The position numbers and the translations under genes were made by a program. 64,000 bases of DNA from Rhynchopus sp. YZ270_cl-10. Lineage: Eukaryota > Euglenozoa > Diplonemea > Diplonemida > Diplonemidae. Shown piece after piece: positions 20,333-29,779 of the stretch; position 1 is the first letter of the stretch, and each line of letters starts with the position of its first letter. The notes under the pieces are model-generated. The model was not told the DNA's origin, searched no databases, and worked only from the letters and a program-made list of their open reading frames with translations. The DNA lies in assembly GCA_964035575.1 (NCBI GenBank), contig OZ037881.1, positions 1,178,001-1,242,000 of the forward strand, written 5' to 3'.

Positions 20333-23086
20333 ATGGGCAGTGCGCAGACGAAGGACTGCGATGACAAGTTTGATGTAATGTGTCGTGCGGATGTGACACA
20401 TGAAGGGCGAGAGTTCTGGCGTACTATTTTCCTTGCAGGATGTGACTTGCCTGAACTGCACAAGATAATGCAGGCCGACTCGATACGGCACATGCGACTA
20501 GCGTTTCCACAGAACCTGGCGGCGCTCATCATGAAATGCGCAGAACAGCTGCAGCACTTCGTCACCTCCGCAAAGAGCAACCGCGGGCTCGCCTTCAAGT
20601 CCTCAAGCACAGCCCTCCGCATCCTCACACGCATCATGCCCATTCTCTTCGAGCCGCTTCCCTACGACCCAAACCGCTCCACCGCTTCGCAGCCCGGGGT
20701 AGACTTCGTCCACGCCTTCTTCTGGGAAAACAAAACCTTCAACCCCAAAGTCCCCGGCGAAGTGTTCACCACCTTTGCAGGGCACCAACTCTCGAAGAAG
20801 ATGGGCCGCGTGCTCATGGAGGTTCTTCTTGAGGTTTGTATGTCCGTCGGCGGCTGTGCGAACCCCGCCAACCAAGAGAACCTCCCAGAGGCAAGCAAGG
20901 ACTACCCCGACGTCTTGGTGCGGCATTTGTGGTACGGAGGGATCGGCCCTGCCAAGGTGGAGGAGATCGTTTCGTACAGTGCGATTGACAGCAATAGGGT
21001 GGATGTTGTGGAGTGTCTGCTTGCATGCGCGAGTGGGCCGTTGTTCCAGCCGGACCCGCTTCGGCACGACCCTTTCATTGACACATTTGTCAACACGGAG
21101 ATGCGCCCGCAGGTCACGACACTCATCTTCTCGCTTCTCAACTGCATTGCGCCGTACGACCCGACCGGGTCGCTGCCGTACACGTCGTATATGACGGACT
21201 ACAAAGAACCCCTGATGGTCGGCGCACTGCACCTCCTCGTCGTCATGCTCGACAACGGCCACGTCTCCGAGAGCACCTCCGTAGAGGCAAAGCGGCGTCT
21301 CTCCCTCGACACAAGGGGCGGCGCTGTCACCGTGCACAACAACGCCTTCTGGAGTGTCGTCGGCGGCCTGACCCGTCGCGACGACATGGAGAAGATGTAC
21401 TACAGCACAGTGAAGCTGCTGTCCAACCCCATGCGGGCCAACGCAACGTGGCTTCCCGGAAGCCAAAAATGCATCGAAAATACACCAGAAATCCTCGGCC
21501 TCCTCTGGAAGATCCTTGACGTGAATGTCGCATTCCGAAAGTTTATTTGCACTGAGATGAAGCCTGAACTGCTTGTCGAGACGCTTCTTTGGCATATGTG
21601 GCAGGCACGCGAAAACAGGGATGTGACAATGACGATGCACGTTGCGCTCTGGACGTTCCTGCTGCTCTCAAGTGAACGCGAGTTTGCGACGTCCCTGAAC
21701 AAGCCATTTACGTCGCCCCTGGGGCTGCCGCTTCCGGTGTTCAATGGAACGTACGTCGACCTCGTTTTTATTGTCTTTCAGCAGATTGTGCAGTGTGGGT
21801 CAGAATGGGTGCGTGCAAGCACTGATGGGCTTTTGACAGTGATCGCGAACCTGAGCCCCTTTGCGAAGTCGATGTGCACTGTGACCGCGTCGAAGATGAT
21901 GAGTCTCTACGACGGTCTCAGCAACACGAAGTTCATCAACTCTGCTCCGGACAACTGGCGGTGTCTGTTTCTGCTTCTGCAGAGCTTCTGCAACGCGATA
22001 CAGTACCAGTACGAGGGGAACCTTACGCTTGTGTATGCCATTCTTCGCAAGGAGGAGCGGTTTCGACAGTTCGGGCAGCTGCTTGAGAAGACCACAGCAG
22101 AGAAGGGTGAGGTCATGCTGAACATCCCTGAGGCAGCACGCGCCGACCTGATGATGTACTCCAAGGTGATCACCGTGACGCTCGATGTGTTGTACCCACG
22201 TGTCCAGCAGTTCTGTGACGCAGGTAGCGGCGACGAGACCGACATGATGGCCTTCCTCGCAAACTCTACCCTCGTCGGCCTGCTGCCCCCCACACGCGGG
22301 ATCCTCATCCGCACGTACTTCGCGACGCCAGAGATCTACAGCTACATCGCGACCTGGCTGTGGGGGCTCATCTACAACAGACATCAAAGCCCGCCTATGT
22401 TTGCTCCGGAGCATGTCCAGCTTTTCCGTGTCATTCTCGAGACCAGTGATGGGAAGCTGCACGGTACCGGAGGGGCAAAGGGGAACACAGCCTACAGCAA
22501 CAACAACAATAACAACAACAACACCAACAACACCAACAACACCGTGCACAAGGCTGCAGAGAAGCACACACCAAACACTGTCGCAGAGGTAGACCCACCA
22601 CTGCCCCCTCCGGCAGAGCGTCCTGTCGTTGTGCCGCCACGTGCACCTCCCGCATCTGCCCCTGCTCCTGTCCCTGTCCCTGTCCCCAGCGGTAGAGTAA
22701 AAACGCCCATCCTTGCCCCCATACAGCCCAGCCACGGACTGCCCCAAGGTGCTGTCAAAGGCGAGGCTGCCTCTATCGTAGCAGTGAATGTGATTGTGCC
22801 GGTGTCGTCAGGGGACGCAGCGTTGGTGCATGAAGACCCGACAGTGCAGCGGTTGATGTCCGAGATTCATGTATGTATTACCGGAATTTGAAAATGTCGA
22901 ACAAGCCTTCGGGCGACGCTACCGTCAGCGATGTGTTGACAACATCACAACACTACAACACTACAGGAGCTGCAGAAGGCACGAAGCCGCATCGACGTGC
23001 TCATGAAGGAGCGAGCTACGATTGTGCAGGCAGGCGTGGTGCGGAGCCAGCACGCGAACCCTCAAAAAGAAGGAATCGTTCTCTAA
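20333..23086 (+). CDS. HID1: HID1 family protein (Golgi/TGN, dense-core vesicle pathway)
   Basis: Two exons, 20333-22870 and 22967-23086 (TAA), give 885 residues, close to animal HID1 (about 790) plus a low-complexity Asn/Pro-rich insert near 720-810. Recognisable blocks: N-terminal MGSAQTK with Gly2 in a myristoylation context, the SLPYTSYMTDYKEPLM segment, LNKPFTSPLGLPLPVFNGTY, NLVYAILRKEERF, STLVGLLPPTRGILIRTYF and the tail WLWGLIYNRHQSPP. In animals HID1 is a peripheral Golgi protein needed for neuropeptide sorting and acidification of the trans-Golgi network, related to dymeclin. The second exon adds a short basic coiled-coil tail. An acceptor-like CTCCAG lies 10 nt before the ATG. Confidence 0.9.
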
Positions 23087-23530
23087 ACTTGCCTCTGTGT
23101 CGTTGAACAACGCTCTGAGAAACTCATCGAAAAACAATAAATGTGGTGCGGCTTCATTTCCAAAGAAAGAACCACCCGGCCTTCAAGGCAACACCCGACG
23201 GGATTATGAGAAGGGGGAGTGGGAAAGGGGGTCGACAATAAGACATATATAGGTGACTAAGCACGCTTATACTCATTTTACCATCTTTTTTTCCCCTCTA
23301 TTTTTTTGTTTGTTTTTAAATCCACGTAAACGAACATTCCTCACACGAGGAATGAAAAGGGGTCGGGTCGATAAGTTATAAAAAAAAAACACTGTAGTAA
23401 CATAAAGAGGGGAAGTGGGGGGGAGGGCGACCTTTGTGGGGATTAACTAAGCGAGGGGCTTGGTTCTCTTCACGAATTCGTTGGATATCCATTTTTTTTG
23501 TTTGTACGCACACTACTTTTTTGTGAGCGG

Positions 23531-23653
23531 AAAGTGTCATGGCGTTGACTCACCCAACCGTGCTTCACAACACTACCCAACAGATGAGAGATAGTGTCTA
23601 TGGAAGCGTCAACGCATCAAACAACTGGGTGATGGAACGGCAAATGACACTTT
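23531..23653. mobile_element. MITE candidate with imperfect inverted repeats
   Basis: Left end AAAGTGTCAT and right end ATGACACTTT are perfect inverted copies. Similarity continues inward with interruptions, including TCACCCA on the left and TGGGTGA on the right. The unit is 123 bp. I see no clear target-site duplication. Confidence 0.45.
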
Positions 23654-24128
23654 ATAAATGAGGAACTGGCTAAAAAAAAAGTGTAGGGTGTTCACCCATT
23701 TTGTGGGCACCGACACTCATATTTACCAGAAATGTTTAAAATACAATTGTCGCGAATTTTACAAATTAAAAAAACACAAAACAAAGTAACCATCCGTGAG
23801 GGGGTGCAAGGGAGGGTAGGAGAGGTCCACCATTTTTTTTTCTTCTTTTCCCTCTCCGTCACTAACGCAACACCCACGAGCTGACTAGCCAGTCGACCCC
23901 TCACCCACCCACCCCGCCTCTGCTAACTGCCTTTAGAAAACCCCCCTCCTCCTGATATGGGGACAATGAAGAAAAAGTATCTCCCTCCCTCCCCCTCCCC
24001 CTTTTTCTTGTATCCAAGGTGCCTGAACGGCCAAAAAACACCTCAAATCTGTCAAAAACTTACCCGAATTAGCGACTCAGGGAATTGTGTTCGCTGATAC
24101 GCAATAGTATCTGGACTACCACATTCTT

Positions 24129-24160
24129 TAGGGCGATGTTCTGCGCAAGAATTACCCTCA
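24129..24160 (+). repeat. Segment shared with YAK1 intron 2
   Basis: TCTGCGCAAGAATTACCC and its flanks recur at 50486-50528. Here it lies upstream of the DRC12-like gene, there inside an intron. Confidence 0.6.
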
Positions 24161-24221
24161 GGCATTCACTATCCCACTACAGACCCGCTCCCTTCACCTC
24201 CCTTCCCCATCACCCCTCTAG

Positions 24222-24865
24222 ATGTCGAAAGCAGGCAAGGGGAAGCAGAAGGAGAAGAGTGAAGACGAGCAGCTGCTTGATGCCGAGGAGGTGCTGGTCG
24301 AGCTTGGCCGTGAGGTGTGGCAGCTGGAACGCCGTCTAGTCATTGAGGCAGAGAGGTATCAGCGATACAAGCTGGTGCAGCTGGATTTGAAGCGCGAGAT
24401 TGCGCAGCTGGGCGAACAGATGGAAAGCGAAGAGCGTCTCACACAGCACACCCGTGTGGATATGTACCGCCAGTACAAAGCCATGCAGCATGAACTCTGC
24501 CATCGCATAGACCTTCTACAGCAAACCATAGACTCTCTGCGAGAAGAGCTAGAAGCGCAACGAAAGACACTAGAACAAACGAAACATGCGAAGGATGAGG
24601 TTATTGCGCAGAAAAATAAGGTATTTTTTTACAAAGACCCGATCTTTTGAATCATACGAGACTTAGGTTCATCTTTCAACCCCTTTTTATAAGAGAAAAA
24701 CTGAGAAAAATATGACTAACACCCAAAAAAACAACATCACAGAAAATTAACGAGCAAAAACAGCAAATGGAAAACATGGCAATAGTTTTCGGGAATATGC
24801 TTAAAGAAACCCTCGAGAACATGAGCCAACGCATGGACGGACAGGGCGCCGCACGGGGAAAATAA
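24222..24865 (+). CDS. DRC12/CCDC153-like coiled-coil protein
   Basis: Two exons, 24222-24620 and 24743-24865 (TAA), encode 173 residues. A lysine-rich N-terminus (about 1-12) is followed by continuous coiled coil and a C-terminal block, MENMAIVFGNMLKETLENM, that resembles the conserved tail of CCDC153, a subunit of the axonemal nexin-dynein regulatory complex. Length fits that family (about 150-210). The intron contains a fragment of the family 1 hairpin (24651-24675). The ATG follows directly on a CTCTAG acceptor-like sequence. The family call is from overall layout and the tail; other small ciliary coiled coils are possible. Confidence 0.5.
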
Positions 24866-25205
24866 CCCCCTATTTCGGCCCCCCCACCCCACCCCCCCTT
24901 TTAAACCCACCCTTTCTGCACCCCTCAGTTACACTTACAAAAGAACAAAATCATAGCCCTTTCCCCCGCATTTTGTCGCCCTTTTATCGAATTATTTTTC
25001 TGTACGCTACAGAAACTCTTGTACAGTTGACCCTAACGTCAGGAGAACACTGTTCTGCACGACATTGTCCCCTCTGATGGAATATTGCATTCAGGAGTTT
25101 TTTGCTCTCTTTTTTTTTTTGTCTTTTTCCAGCAACACAGCTTCATTTTCCATTTTCCATTTTCCACCTCCACCCAGGGTCACCTCACGTGAGGCGAACA
25201 AGACA
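24866..25205. other. Intergenic spacer
   Basis: C- and T-rich sequence without repeats that I recognise; ends in a pyrimidine tract and CCACCCAG about 28 nt before the next ATG. Confidence 0.55.
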
Positions 25206-26847
25206 ATGTCGTACCGTGGCCGCACGATGCTGATGGTGGCCTTGGTGGGCCTGCTTGCGGGGCACATGCTCAATGCAATGAAGGGCGCTGTTTTTGGGGG
25301 CGACACGTCTGGGTGCGGGTCAGGCTTTGTGGCAGGCAACAGCTTCCAGCAGATCCCCTCTGAGATCAAGGACAGCTACGACCTGCGGTATGACGTGGTG
25401 ATGGGGTTGGCGCGGTACCCGGGGGCAGGGTCGTCGCGGGAGATCAAAGTGTTTGTGGACACACTGCGTGGTGCAGGGTACGTGGGGCGTATTGTGCTGT
25501 TCGTGCACCCAGAGCTTGCGGGCAATGCGACTGTGGTGCAGAAGGTGCAGGCCTTCCGCGAGTACCTCCTCAACAACGACGTTGAGCTGATCGGCGTTGA
25601 GACGCTCCCCTGCGTCTTTGGCTTCAAAACAGACGAAAAGGCTATGGACATCCGCAAATCCTGCCCTACCAACTACCCTACCCTCCCTCTCGAATACGCA
25701 CGCTTTGCGCAGGCACGCGACTGGCTCAAAGAAAACAAAGAAACAGGCTGGGCCCTCATCACAGACGTGCGGGACACATACTTCCAGCGACCCCCCTTTG
25801 CGGATCTTGGGTATGACAACCACCCACGATTGCCACATTCGTTCTCGCGATGCTATGTGATACCGATGATCATCGGGATTAATATCATTTTGGAAGAATT
25901 GTGGAAGTTACCACGTTAACATTTCTCTTTCGCGTATTATCAAAAAAATTCTCTTTTTTTACCATCCCCACCCTCATCCTGCAGAGCGCCCACCGGGTCG
26001 AAGGCGTACATCTATGAAGAGTTCTGGGGTGTGGAGGGAGAGACGCGGATAACACAGGCCGGGAAGAAGCGTGGTATCGACACCTCTCACTGGTTTGCAC
26101 GCATGGCAGGGAACTGCTACGGCAAAGAGAGCCTTGCGTCGTGGGTGGGCAAGCCCATGCTGTGCTCGGGGCAGATCGTTGCCAACCGCGAGGGCGGAAT
26201 CAAGATGCTTACAGAGTACGTTGCAGAGATGGACGCGAACCTCAAGAAGGGTGCCGGGTGCGTCACGCCGGAGCTCCCCGACCAGCCTTTGGTATGACTA
26301 TTTTTTTTTTGAAAATGCTGAGAATTTCCCCCCCCAGAGCTCTTCTCTGAGATGCAGAGTGGCTATGGTTATCACTTTCAAGACGTTCTCTTTGGGTGGC
26401 CTATCAGTGAGGCTGTTCCTTAGACCACTCAACCTAACTACAGATGAACCACATGATGTACAAAGGCATGCTCACTGCAGAGGCGGTCCCCTTTGGCTCA
26501 GGCCTCGTCATGACTCTAGGAGGACAATGCACCGAAGGTCCGAAGCGTGCACTGCTGTATGTTACCTTATCATTGTTCTAAGAATGTTAAATGATATGAT
26601 GTCGGAGTTCGCGACAAAAACAGGGTTGCGACTCTGGTATTGTGGTAAACAAAAAATATATAGTGGAGTTCATCTTCGGGTGTCTACACTAATACAACCA
26701 AGTTTTCAAAAAAAAACACAAAAACACAAACAAACCACCTACCCCTTTTTCTACAGTGACCAAACCACCTTCGACGCGGACGGTTACATTCTCGACCGCC
26801 TCAGCAGACGTGCACCGGTGATACACCAGTACGATAGGTGTGCCTAG
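25206..26847 (+). CDS. Type II membrane glycosyltransferase (GT-A-like)
   Basis: Four exons: 25206-25810, 25985-26291, 26444-26556 and 26757-26847 (TAG); 371 residues, in frame throughout. The ATG gives a short basic N-terminus and one membrane anchor (about 8-27), then a lumenal domain. Features typical of GT-A transferases acting in the Golgi: the TDVRDTYFQRPPF block with a D-x-x-D metal/sugar-nucleotide site, the Gly-containing LCSGQIVANREGGIKML segment, DQPLMNHMMYKG, and the ending APVIHQYDRC seen at the end of several protist and algal hexosyltransferases. Donor and acceptor sugars cannot be told. Intron 3 carries a full family 2 repeat (26661-26708). Confidence 0.75.
26661..26708 (+). 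repeat. Dispersed repeat (family 2) inside an intron
   Basis: Best-preserved copy: TAGTGGAGTTCATCTTCGGG then TGTCTACACTAATACAACC then AAGTTTTC and an A-run. Its TAGTGGAG and CTACACTA ends can pair. Confidence 0.8.
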
Positions 26848-28228
26848 AACGGGATTTGTACCAGGGGTGACGGGGTGACGGGAGTTGGGGGGCATATAGA
26901 ATCTACGCAGCACCCTGCCAATTGTTCAGGGATGTGAAGCACAAAACAATGCAAATAAAGAAAAAAAACTGTTACTCAACGCGACAAGTTAGTCGAGGGG
27001 CGGGGAAGGGGGGTGGGGGGGCAATGGTGTGTTTTGGTTGCAACCTATCGGGATGCTGTGGCTGTGTGCGTATTTCTGCTAGGGTGTTGCTCAGAGTACA
27101 GGCATTATGGGGGTGGGAGGTTTTGCATTACGTTGCACATACACTATTCCAAAAAATCTTGAACAAAACAAAACAATTTTTTTTTCTTTCATTGGAGGAT
27201 GATCTGCATCTATACCTTTGAAATTCATGAGCCTTCGGGCGACTTTGTATACAGAACCCTCCTTGGACGGGGTGATTGTCGATACTACAAAAAAAAAAAA
27301 AGCTTCGCGCTCGTCTGCGGTTACGTAAAGTGTTTAGAATAGTGGAGCACGCTCTAGGATGGCTACACTGATACAACCAAGTTTTCAAAAAAAACAAAAA
27401 AAAAAATACCCGACAAAGACGATGAGACAGCCACACTGTTGGCTATTTGAGTGACAAATGGAGCAGCAGAACCGTGTGCTTTGTCGCTCAAAAAAAAAAC
27501 ACAAACAAATTTGAAGTTGATAGGGTCCCTGTATCCAAGAGATACGTGCACGTTATCAAGTTCACTGTTTGTTTGTTTTTTTTTTTCTTTGGGAAGAAAG
27601 AGGAAGAGGAGGGGGCCAACACCGAGAACCTTTCGAGAGCAGAAATTTTGGTTGAAACGTGAATTACCCCTTTCCTATTTTTATTGTTTCTTCTTCCAAA
27701 GACTCGAAAACAAAGGCCTTCTTGAAAATTCAACCTCTTTTGGACGTCTTATTCAACCCACCTTTTGCACAAAATAAAGTTGCTGTCGTGCCCTCAAATT
27801 TAGGGGTGGTCTCAAGTTGCAAATGAAATATATAGACCTTCTTTCTTACAAAACCCAAAAGAATCTCACATGGGTTCGTTGCCCCACACATACCCCTATG
27901 TTTTTTTTTTGCTTTTTGCTGTGTCTTCGCACTCAACCACCTCATGCCTCGTAGGGTCCCTGCGATCCGATGATCGGAGAGGCGTTTTGCACGCTTTTAA
28001 CTTCTCTTTGTCATGAATCTGTAGCTTCGTTGCTTCTTTTTCCCCCCACAATTGGGTGATCTATGAACGGGGAGAGATTTTTTCACTAGCTCTCGGTCAG
28101 CTCTCACAGACTCACACACACTCTCACAGCCTGTTACGTGTCTCACGGAGACGATCCTAGATCACCCAACAATGCCACCCTTTCCAGAAACCCAAAAAAA
28201 AACACAACAGATGAAACAATAATCCAGC
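26848..28228. other. Repeat-rich intergenic spacer
   Basis: Holds a G-rich run near 27000-27025, a family 2 copy (27340-27388), a second A-tailed sequence near 27480, and a family 1 module (27961-28009). Small frames here are low-complexity. No gene supported. Confidence 0.65.
27340..27388 (+). repeat. Dispersed repeat (family 2)
   Basis: ATAGTGGAGCACGCTCTAGG then ATGGCTACACTGATACAACC then AAGTTTTC and a mixed A-run. Confidence 0.7.
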
Positions 28229-29545
28229 ATGGCGCCTCTCAAAGGCAAGGTAGTACTGAATGGGAATCTGCAGCGAAGAGAGATTGCCTCCACCATTCGC
28301 GGCCTTAGCACCGGGGCTGTACGGAGTCTGACCCTACGCGATGTGGCTTTATCGTTGCTGCTGTGGACGGAGCTGTCCGAAGGGGTGCTGAAGGCGTCGA
28401 CGTTTCTTACAGAGGTCGTTTTGTGCGACACTGTGATGCCCTTTGCTGCTCACAGAACACTGACAAAATGGGGGGCAATTCATCTCAAAAGCCTTTCGTT
28501 AAGTAATATCTTTGTTCTTCCGAAGCAAATGGCGGATATCACTTTGTGTGCAGAATGCATTAAACTGGAGACATCATTGCTAGAATCACTTACCGCCAGC
28601 ACCACTGCAGTTGATTCCCTCCCCCTCCCTGAAGCCTGGTGCGCAGTCTCCACGAAGCTGACTCAATGCAGAGACTCTGCGTTGTCAAAAACGTTCACAA
28701 AGCTTCCCAGTAATACTCCGCCTTCTGCGTTGCTTGGTGCAAAGGGATTGGCGTTGTATAATGAAGGCAGTTCTTGTGGAGTTTCCCCTCAAATTCGAGG
28801 GTCATATACCAAAGCTTGGACAACCTTTTTAGAAAAATTCTTTGCGATTGAATTGGGTGTAGGCAGGGCATTGACTCCAGAGGCTGCGAAGAGGGTTGCC
28901 ACCGCTGTCTCCACTGCTATCACACCTGATGCAATTCTACTAGAAGCGGGAGAACTTCTTGAAGGTGTCCACCATATTGTTGTCAACGTTGTAGTACCAA
29001 AGGTAATAGACAGTGTCATGCGTTGCTGCGGCTTCGCCTTAGACACCCCAACAGCAACAGTGGAGTATCTAAGGGTGATCTCTGCCTTAAAGCTGGATTC
29101 GTTGTACCCTCATGAGTGGGGATGTGCGTTGGATAGTATTGCTATAGGGGTGGAGTCTGCGTGTCGGGTGGTCGCGGAGAAGGTGGCTGAAAAGGAAGTA
29201 CCAGCAGTAGAGGTGGAAAAACATAAGATGGAAGCAGTATCGCATAGGCAGGAGATGGTCTCGACCCCTGTGGTGGTGCCGGTGACACCGCCGCCGTTGT
29301 TGTCGGTGCGTTCGGAGGGGAGGAGGAAGGTTGCAGTAGGGGGCAAGACCCCGCAGCCACGACTGCGCTTTGCACCAGGTGTGCGTGTGCTCTGTAAGGT
29401 GGAGGAGGATGTATGGAAGGTGGGTCGTATAACCGCCCTCTGGGAGCATGGCTACCCCTACCGCATCGAGCTTGACAATGGAGATAGTTTGTATGCACCG
29501 AAGGATAGCGACTCATGTGTGCTCAGTGCGGGGAGGAGGGTGTGA
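28229..29545 (+). CDS. Protein with C-terminal Tudor-like domain
   Basis: Single-exon CDS of 438 residues. The first ~130 residues have Leu-rich spacing (VRSLTLRDVAL, LKSLSLSNIFV) that may be a short leucine-rich-repeat-like start. The middle is unassigned. The last ~65 residues, from RFAPGVRVLCKVEEDVWKVG to YRIELDNGDSLYAPKDSD, match the pattern of Tudor/SGF29-type barrels (F-x-x-G-x-x-V ... W-x-x-G-x-I ... Y-x-x-x-L-D-x-G), which usually bind methylated lysine or arginine. This protein's role is unknown. A perfect hairpin lies about 120 nt past the stop (29666-29694). Confidence 0.7.
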   Translation: MAPLKGKVVLNGNLQRREIASTIRGLSTGAVRSLTLRDVALSLLLWTELSEGVLKASTFLTEVVLCDTVMPFAAHRTLTKWGAIHLKSLSLSNIFVLPKQMADITLCAECIKLETSLLESLTASTTAVDSLPLPEAWCAVSTKLTQCRDSALSKTFTKLPSNTPPSALLGAKGLALYNEGSSCGVSPQIRGSYTKAWTTFLEKFFAIELGVGRALTPEAAKRVATAVSTAITPDAILLEAGELLEGVHHIVVNVVVPKVIDSVMRCCGFALDTPTATVEYLRVISALKLDSLYPHEWGCALDSIAIGVESACRVVAEKVAEKEVPAVEVEKHKMEAVSHRQEMVSTPVVVPVTPPPLLSVRSEGRRKVAVGGKTPQPRLRFAPGVRVLCKVEEDVWKVGRITALWEHGYPYRIELDNGDSLYAPKDSDSCVLSAGRRV

Positions 29546-29665
29546 TGTGGAGGACGGTGAGGCAGAGAGAGGTGTCAGGTCATCTTAAGGATTTATTTTT
29601 TCAAATCCAGAATCGCTTTTTAGAAGATCTGTTGTGGTCATGAATCAGGCACTCCGCTAGGTACT

Positions 29666-29694
29666 AAAGTTCTGTTGATTGTCAACAGAACTTT
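29666..29694. repeat. Perfect 13-bp hairpin downstream of the Tudor-like gene
   Basis: Arms AAAGTTCTGTTGA and TCAACAGAACTTT around a TTG loop, followed by TTTT. Possible 3'-end structure. Confidence 0.7.
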
Positions 29695-29730
29695 TTGAAA
29701 ATGGGGAAAAAAAGAAAAAAAAAAAAGTTG

Positions 29731-29779
29731 TATAGTGGAGTTCATCTTCGGGTGTCTACACTAAAACAACCAAGTTTTC
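29731..29779 (+). repeat. Dispersed repeat (family 2)
   Basis: Same as the 26661 copy with one change (CTAAAACAACC for CTAATACAACC) and a shorter A-run. Confidence 0.8.

Larger units (their letters stand above)
23087..24221. other. Intergenic spacer with MITE candidate
   Basis: Contains decayed family 1 hairpins near 23251 and 23447, an inverted-repeat element (23531-23653), T- and A-runs, and, 62 nt upstream of the next gene, a segment shared with YAK1 intron 2 (24129-24160). No gene supported. Confidence 0.65.

Noticed and set aside
20603-21640. 345-codon minus-strand open frame
   Set aside because: Shadow of HID1; composition rich in His/Arg/Val without domain signals, and the + strand matches a known family.
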